From Candidatus Kapaibacterium sp. (GTDB lineage Bacteria > Bacteroidota > Ignavibacteria > Kapaibacteriales > UBA961), in contig JALRFC010000012.1 in the NCBI GenBank assembly GCA_023253875.1, positions 1-19,005 on the forward strand: a DNA stretch of 19,005 nt, written 5' to 3'. The notes below the pieces were generated by a model that saw only the letters and a list, made by a program, of their open reading frames with translations, did no database searches and was not told the DNA's origin. The position numbers and the translations under genes are program-made. Shown in pieces: positions 14,383 to 19,005 of this stretch (position 1 is the stretch's first letter; each line of letters opens with the position of its first letter).

Positions 14383-16280
14383 AAGCATTTATCATTTTTC
14401 TTGTGTTATTCCTGAGCTCGCATCAATTATATGCGAATATTCAGGATACAATTCATAAAAGTGATTCTTCTTTCCTTCATATGTATGAACATATGCGACC
14501 CCCAACCATTGCAGACACTCTTAATTCTATAAGCAAATATGAGTTTCATCAACATAATTATCAGGGCTTAGGTGAATTACTCGGGAGTGTGAAGGGAAGT
14601 ACGCTACAGCAATTGGGTGATCCTATCTTATACTCATCTATAAGTATGTTCAATTCAATGGCATCACATCTCGCTATTTCATTGAATGGAATACAGATGA
14701 ATTCTCACTTTGGAAATACAGCTAATTTGTATGGGATACATCCAGAAGCTATACACAAAGCTCAAGTATTTGTTGGATCTGATGCCACCATACTTGGTGG
14801 ATGTGCCGGACCTTATGTGTATTTGCAAGAAAACATGTATTCCACTTCTACACCATTCTCACGATTATGGTATATACAAGGTGGTTATGATTTGATCGGA
14901 TCAGAAGGTCTTCTTACGCAAAATATAGATACAAATCTTAATATACATGGAAGCTTTAGAAGACTATCATCTGGTGGAATGTTGCAAAATGCAGGAAGTG
15001 ATATTTGGAATACTCGATTAGGTATTAGATATGCTCCAACAAATGATATGCACTATTCCTTTCAATGGCTTTTTTCAAATCATGGTGCATATCATAATGG
15101 TGGTGTGATTGGTGAATATCAAAATCCAATTACTGCGAATTTGCTCTTTGATGAGTACTTTCAGCGTCAATTTTCGCATCAACTACAATTTAATGTTACT
15201 TTTAGATCACCGTTCTTCAATACCGATCAACTATTCATACAAGCTGTCTATCAAGATGAACAACTCGAAACAAGGGGAGTGAATCCATATTTCTATAAAG
15301 ATAGTTCTCTTGTACAATTGTCTCCTTCACAACGATATGGAATACAGGCAAGACATGAAATGCCGAATATTATCGATGGACTCTCATTTATTAATGAAAT
15401 AGGAATCATGTATGGAAGATATTCATTCCTTGAAAGCTATACAGATGATGAAGTATTGTTCCATGCTTATACGTATGGCAACTATGAAATAGTTACTCAT
15501 AATTCTCTTCGTTTTGGAATACGATATAGTCAATCTTCAGCCGGAACTACTATTCATCCAGGAATATCTCTTACATCGAAAATATCCACGGTTCTTTCCA
15601 TGAAGTTTGATTTCTCGCATACTGCAGTTCTTCCTTCTATCATACAAAGGACATTATTATCAGTCAATCAAACTGAGCAACATCAATTATCCTTCGTATC
15701 AATTGATTATACGGATGCATCATTTGCAATCAGTGTTCAGCCTTTTCATAGAAGAATTGAGTCTCCTCAACTCTTCGGAATACTCTATGACACAAGTGGT
15801 ATAGTTCCGAAATATTCAGGGATGAAACCACTTTCTCTATCAAGTGCAACTTCATTTGGTGTTCATATCAATAGCCATTGGTCTCAAGGCCCGCTTGCTT
15901 TGCGTGCTTCCATGCAATATGTCAATACAGATCAAGAATATCGTTATACTCCAACACTTCAAGCAAGAGTCAATGCGGAGTATTCGCTCTACTTTGGTGC
16001 AAGTACCGTGACATTTGGTTGTACCGCAAGAATGATTTCAGAACCTATGACAATGCGATATGTTCCGTATATCAGTAACTTTGCACATGATTCCATGATG
16101 GGATCCATGCAAGATATTTCTTGGAATGGTTTGGATATGCATATTTCTGCTATTCTTGGAAATGCTCGAATCAGAGCATCATTTATGAATGTATTATCAG
16201 CAACATTGATGGATATCTCCGGGTATCCTATACAAGATAATATCATCAGATTATCACTTAATTGGTCATTCTTCGATTAA
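14379..16280 (+). CDS. Outer-membrane beta-barrel protein with TonB-receptor-like plug domain
   Basis: 633 residues from a GTG that overlaps the bshB1 stop (GTGA). Residues 1-19 form a signal peptide with likely cleavage after LYA. Residues about 55-150 resemble a TonB-dependent receptor plug: an ISLNGIQMN strand (100-108), then HPEAIHKAQVFVGSDATILGG (121-141), the position of the usual 'IERIEVLRGPASALYG' segment. The remaining ~480 residues alternate polar and hydrophobic/aromatic positions as in outer-membrane strands and end in NWSFFD, close to the terminal aromatic signal. No clear TonB box or carboxypeptidase-like N-domain is visible. A transport substrate cannot be inferred; a porin-like role is possible. 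Confidence 0.75.
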   Translation: MKAFIIFLVLFLSSHQLYANIQDTIHKSDSSFLHMYEHMRPPTIADTLNSISKYEFHQHNYQGLGELLGSVKGSTLQQLGDPILYSSISMFNSMASHLAISLNGIQMNSHFGNTANLYGIHPEAIHKAQVFVGSDATILGGCAGPYVYLQENMYSTSTPFSRLWYIQGGYDLIGSEGLLTQNIDTNLNIHGSFRRLSSGGMLQNAGSDIWNTRLGIRYAPTNDMHYSFQWLFSNHGAYHNGGVIGEYQNPITANLLFDEYFQRQFSHQLQFNVTFRSPFFNTDQLFIQAVYQDEQLETRGVNPYFYKDSSLVQLSPSQRYGIQARHEMPNIIDGLSFINEIGIMYGRYSFLESYTDDEVLFHAYTYGNYEIVTHNSLRFGIRYSQSSAGTTIHPGISLTSKISTVLSMKFDFSHTAVLPSIIQRTLLSVNQTEQHQLSFVSIDYTDASFAISVQPFHRRIESPQLFGILYDTSGIVPKYSGMKPLSLSSATSFGVHINSHWSQGPLALRASMQYVNTDQEYRYTPTLQARVNAEYSLYFGASTVTFGCTARMISEPMTMRYVPYISNFAHDSMMGSMQDISWNGLDMHISAILGNARIRASFMNVLSATLMDISGYPIQDNIIRLSLNWSFFD

Positions 16281-16286
16281 TACTCT

Positions 16287-16976
16287 ATGAGCATACAAGT
16301 TCAACAAATGTTTGCATCAATAGCCCCGGCTTATGATCGCACAAATTCTGTCTTATCCCTTGGCATTCATCATATTTGGCGAAAAAAAACAGTTCAGGTT
16401 TCAGGTGCAAAACCAGGAATGAAAATCTTGGATTGTGCAACCGGAACAGGTGACTTAGCATTTGAATTCAAGAAAACAGTTGGCAATTCAGGGATAGTTA
16501 TTGGTACCGATTTTTGTCCTGAAATGATGGAAACAGGACCTGCAAAATCCAAAGCAAAACATCTACACGTTGACTTTGAAGTTGCGGATGCCATGAATTT
16601 ACCATACCCAGATCATAGTTTTGATATTGCCAGTATTTCATTCGGGATACGGAATGTTGATGATCCGTCGATAGCCTTACAAGAAATGGCAAGAGTAGTA
16701 AAACCGGGCGGAAGTGTGATGATACTCGAGTTTGGTCAACCCAAAGGTATTATGGGTGCTGTCTATGAATGGTATTCTCGATATGTCATTCCATTCATTG
16801 GTGGTCTATTGACCGGCAATAAAGAAGCATATCAATATCTTCCTAGAACAGCAGCTTCATTTCCATGTCGAGAAGAGTTTCTAGCACTGATGAATTCTAC
16901 AGGAATGTATCGAGCTACTTCATATCATGAATTGACATTTGGGATAGCATTTTTGTATAAAGGAATAGTTAAATGA
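16287..16976 (+). CDS. menG: Demethylmenaquinone methyltransferase (MenG/UbiE family)
   Basis: SAM-dependent C-methyltransferase of the last menaquinone step. 229 residues, the family length. The UbiE signature YDRTNSVLSLGIHHIWR is at 16-32, SAM loop LDCATGTGDLA at 48-58, acidic D75 after strand two, ISFGIRNVDD at 117-126 and the VVKPGGSVMILEF segment at 137-149. AYQYLPRTAASFP (181-193) is the second family signature. Menaquinone rather than ubiquinone is inferred from the suspected phylum. It starts six bases after the barrel gene, and its stop overlaps the next start (ATGA). Confidence 0.93.
   Translation: MSIQVQQMFASIAPAYDRTNSVLSLGIHHIWRKKTVQVSGAKPGMKILDCATGTGDLAFEFKKTVGNSGIVIGTDFCPEMMETGPAKSKAKHLHVDFEVADAMNLPYPDHSFDIASISFGIRNVDDPSIALQEMARVVKPGGSVMILEFGQPKGIMGAVYEWYSRYVIPFIGGLLTGNKEAYQYLPRTAASFPCREEFLALMNSTGMYRATSYHELTFGIAFLYKGIVK
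16960..16964 (+). promoter_or_regulatory. Shine-Dalgarno before the DUF4920-like lipoprotein
   Basis: AAGGA lies 8 bases before ATG 16973, inside the last menG codons. It is one of only two clear ribosome binding sites in the window. Since it also encodes Lys-Gly of MenG, it could be coincidental. Confidence 0.4.
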
Positions 16977-17407
16977 GATATCTTTTGATCATTATCCTAT
17001 CAATAGTCAGTATTTCATGTTCACAAGAAGAAACATATCTAGGAAAAGAACCTGTCTATACCGGTGAAATTATGACTGTGAATCAAATACTTGACAAAAA
17101 ACTCATGAATACTCCGGTACAAATCAAGGGTAGGATTCATAATGTATGTACAACAGAAGGTTGTTGGTTTATTATAGCACACAATAATGCAAAACTCCGC
17201 TGTAGCTTTGAATCACCGACGCTAACAATGGATACATTGAATCTACATAAAGAATTGACAATTGAAGGGAAATTGACTGAAGAGATTGTAGATGCAGAAA
17301 CTGCATTGATTTATGCTGAACAATCAGGTGAAAAAACACCGGTATTGGAAGGTAGTAAAAAAAGAGTACCCATTTTTGTCGTTTCAACCATATTGTTGCA
17401 TCAATGA
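16973..17407 (+). CDS. Lipoprotein with DUF4920-like (OB-fold-like) domain
   Basis: 144 residues. Signal peptide 1-15 and lipobox SISC place the lipidated cysteine at 16. The mature part has a short sheet-rich domain: PVQIKGRIHNVCTTEGCW (48-65) with a CX4C pair (C59, C64), then alternating strands including ELTIEGKLTEEI. A 'V.G.V..VC...GCW' core is the mark of DUF4920 proteins as I recall them. Function is unknown; the cysteines could bind metal or form a disulfide in the periplasm. The start is coupled to menG by an ATGA overlap, and it overlaps the next gene the same way. Confidence 0.75.
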   Translation: MRYLLIIILSIVSISCSQEETYLGKEPVYTGEIMTVNQILDKKLMNTPVQIKGRIHNVCTTEGCWFIIAHNNAKLRCSFESPTLTMDTLNLHKELTIEGKLTEEIVDAETALIYAEQSGEKTPVLEGSKKRVPIFVVSTILLHQ

Positions 17408-17595
17408 ACAAACGCATTGTTTTGACATTATCGATGGCATTCATCATTGCTTTTGGACTTCAATCTTGCGAGCGCTTGAAGAAGAAAATAGAGCATAGAG
17501 AACGAAGATTACAGTATTTTCAACATACCATTGATTCCGCAAGAAAGGAACATGGTAAAAAACAAGATAGTCTTAGAAAGCAGTTCAAGCAGTAA
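17404..17595 (+). CDS. Small putative lipoprotein with a charged helix
   Basis: 63 residues. Hydrophobic 5-18 and lipobox LQSC give a lipidated cysteine at 22; the mature peptide of about 42 residues is very rich in K, R, E and Q and predicts one long helix. No family recognised; in size and plan it resembles small periplasmic helical lipoproteins. The ATG overlaps the preceding stop (ATGA), and the last 11 bases overlap the convergent acyl-CoA synthetase gene. It ends the long plus-strand run. Confidence 0.65.
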   Translation: MNKRIVLTLSMAFIIAFGLQSCERLKKKIEHRERRLQYFQHTIDSARKEHGKKQDSLRKQFKQ

Positions 17596-19005
17596 ACTGT
17601 ATTGATCGAAAGTCTGCAAAAAGATGCTTCACTTTATTCCTTTGATATTTACCAGTTGAGGTTATTGGTAATTCATCGGTGCATATCACGCATTTTGGGG
17701 TCTTGGAAAAGGGGAGATGTTCACGACAAAAGGAGAGAATCTGCTCGGGATCATGATACTCATCATTTGGTATGATCAATGCACCTACTTCTTCTCCATA
17801 GATATCATGTTCGAATCCAACACAGATACCGGCTTTTACACCCGGTGCCTTACTCAATACTTCATCAATTTCCAATGGTGCAAGATTCACTCCGCCACGA
17901 ATAATCAATTCCTTTAATCTACCTGTAATAAAGAAGTATGGTTGATCATCCGGTCCTTTCATCCAGAAACCTTCATCTCCTGAACGAAACCAACCAAAGG
18001 TAAATGTTTCTTCATTCGCTTTTTCATTATGTAGATATTCTTGCATGACATTTGAACCACGTATGACGATTTCTCCTCGAGCAAGTTCAGGTAGAGAATG
18101 TCCTGTTGAATCATGAATAGCCATTTCATTACATGGCAATGGCGTTCCAATACTTGGAAACCCATACGATAGAAGCATTGCCTTATGAAGTGATTCTGTC
18201 AAAGTAAGTGGTAAAAAACATGAATAGCATGTTGTTTCGCTTAAACCATATCCATGAAGTACCGTAATGGAAAATCGTTCTTCAAATGATTGTACAAGCT
18301 CACAAGTAAGTGGACCGGCACCACAGATGATATGAGACAAACATTGTGGTCTTGAATAATCTTTGTCTGCATAGTAATGATGTAGATAAGACAATAATGT
18401 AGGAACAACCGAAACAACAGATACCTGCTCTTTTTCAATAATTGGAAAGAAATTCTCTGTTGAAAACTTACGATTCAATACTATTGATGCACCTACCATT
18501 AAAGGAGTGATATGTGTGACAACAATGCCATTAACATGGTGAATCGGCAATACACACATCATTGTTGAATGTTCATTTACTTGATTCCATGATGCAATAC
18601 ACTCACCATCAACCATGAGATTATGTTGATCCAATACAACAGCTTTTGGTATACCGGTTGTGCCACTTGTATAGACAATCAAGGCTTCATGATTAAGCAT
18701 CCAATGTTTTGGAGAAAATGCAATGGGTTCAAAAGAATCAATGATTTGTGCATATAATTGATGACCTTCATTGTCAGTATCAATTTCTTGTATCAAGACC
18801 TGATTGGGATCAACAAGCGGAGCAATACGAAACACATATTCAGATCTGCACAGCAATAGTTTAGATCCTGAATCTCGGATGATAAATGATATTCTTTGAT
18901 CATCCTCACCCATATTGAGAGGCACTACACTCATTCCCAAATACCAGGCGGCACAATATTGGATGATTGTATCAGGATGATTATGCGACGCAATTGCTAT
19001 TCTAT
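17585..19005 (-). CDS. AMP-forming acyl-CoA synthetase/ligase (N-terminus outside window)
   Basis: The frame is open from the right edge (codon 19001-19003) to TGA at 17585, 472 residues, so the gene is truncated only by the window. The residues before the TTG at 18940 (IAIASHNHPDTIIQYCAAWYLG) continue the family fold, so that TTG is not the start. ANL-superfamily motifs: YTSGTTGIPK at 18644-18673, YGLSET at 18233-18250, WFRSGDEG with SGD near 17975-17983, GRLKELIIRGG in the hinge, and PITSTGKYQR with the catalytic lysine at 17648-17650. These enzymes adenylate a carboxylate and transfer it to CoA. The substrate cannot be read from sequence; a fatty or aromatic acid is likely, and MenE-like activity is a weaker possibility. 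Confidence 0.9.
   Translation of the reverse strand, partial: RIAIASHNHPDTIIQYCAAWYLGMSVVPLNMGEDDQRISFIIRDSGSKLLLCRSEYVFRIAPLVDPNQVLIQEIDTDNEGHQLYAQIIDSFEPIAFSPKHWMLNHEALIVYTSGTTGIPKAVVLDQHNLMVDGECIASWNQVNEHSTMMCVLPIHHVNGIVVTHITPLMVGASIVLNRKFSTENFFPIIEKEQVSVVSVVPTLLSYLHHYYADKDYSRPQCLSHIICGAGPLTCELVQSFEERFSITVLHGYGLSETTCYSCFLPLTLTESLHKAMLLSYGFPSIGTPLPCNEMAIHDSTGHSLPELARGEIVIRGSNVMQEYLHNEKANEETFTFGWFRSGDEGFWMKGPDDQPYFFITGRLKELIIRGGVNLAPLEIDEVLSKAPGVKAGICVGFEHDIYGEEVGALIIPNDEYHDPEQILSFCREHLPFSKTPKCVICTDELPITSTGKYQRNKVKHLFADFRSIQFTA

Noticed and set aside
17590..17617. GCAG...CTGC stem with an A-run after the small lipoprotein gene
   Set aside because: Four-base-pair core and A rather than T on the plus strand; no plausible terminator in either direction.
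17585..19005. Acyl-CoA synthetase as MenE, because menG is nearby
   Set aside because: It is on the opposite strand, in a separate unit, and with its missing N-terminus would be longer than typical MenE. Motifs are generic to the superfamily.
1..19005. Mobile element, prophage, CRISPR array or defence island
   Set aside because: No transposase, integrase, tRNA, direct-repeat array or compositional break was seen; gene content is core metabolism with uniform base composition by eye.

Overview
The window is a very compact stretch of an AT-rich bacterial chromosome (well under 50% GC by eye). It holds 19 protein-coding genes, two of them cut by the window edges. I see no RNA gene, no insertion sequence, no CRISPR array and no gap longer than about 60 bases. 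Lipid A/LPS genes (kdsC, kdsB), a plug-and-barrel outer-membrane protein and several lipoproteins indicate a Gram-negative cell. A bshB1-type bacillithiol deacetylase, menaquinone biosynthesis (menG), a YtxH + DUF948 pair, a DUF4920-like lipoprotein and start codons mostly without Shine-Dalgarno sequences together suggest the Bacteroidota/Chlorobiota side of the FCB group (an Ignavibacteria- or Kapabacteria-like lineage is my guess). That placement is an inference, not a search result.

Layout. (1) 1-752, plus strand: tail of an unrecognised gene, then nth (endonuclease III) with a TAATG junction. (2) 735-2654, minus: an ABC-F ATPase. (3) 2675-3535, plus: a two-domain protein in which a DUF4505/UPF0598-like domain is joined to a hotdog thioesterase. 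Genes 2 and 3 diverge from a 20-base gap. (4) 3528-6254, minus: a tight three-gene unit reading M28/glutaminyl-cyclase-like lipoprotein, prmA, Ppx/GppA phosphatase. (5) 6312-17595, plus: a long co-directional run kdsC, ytxH, DUF948 protein, mfd, kdsB, cmk, ispH, small two-helix membrane protein, bshB1, outer-membrane barrel, menG, DUF4920-like lipoprotein, small lipoprotein. Junctions are mostly a few bases or 4-base overlaps (GTGA, ATGA). The main break is a 62-base leader with a strong hairpin before mfd. (6) 17585-19005, minus: an AMP-forming acyl-CoA synthetase running off the right edge.

Functionally this is mostly housekeeping: DNA repair (nth, mfd), Kdo activation for LPS (kdsC, kdsB), nucleotide metabolism (cmk), isoprenoid and menaquinone synthesis (ispH, menG), low-molecular-weight thiol synthesis (bshB1) and envelope proteins. 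The least ordinary items are the DUF4505-thioesterase fusion, the overlapping divergent promoter candidates in front of it, the mfd leader hairpin, and the unassigned membrane, barrel and lipoprotein genes embedded in the long run. I found no defence system, mobile element or obviously new multi-gene system.
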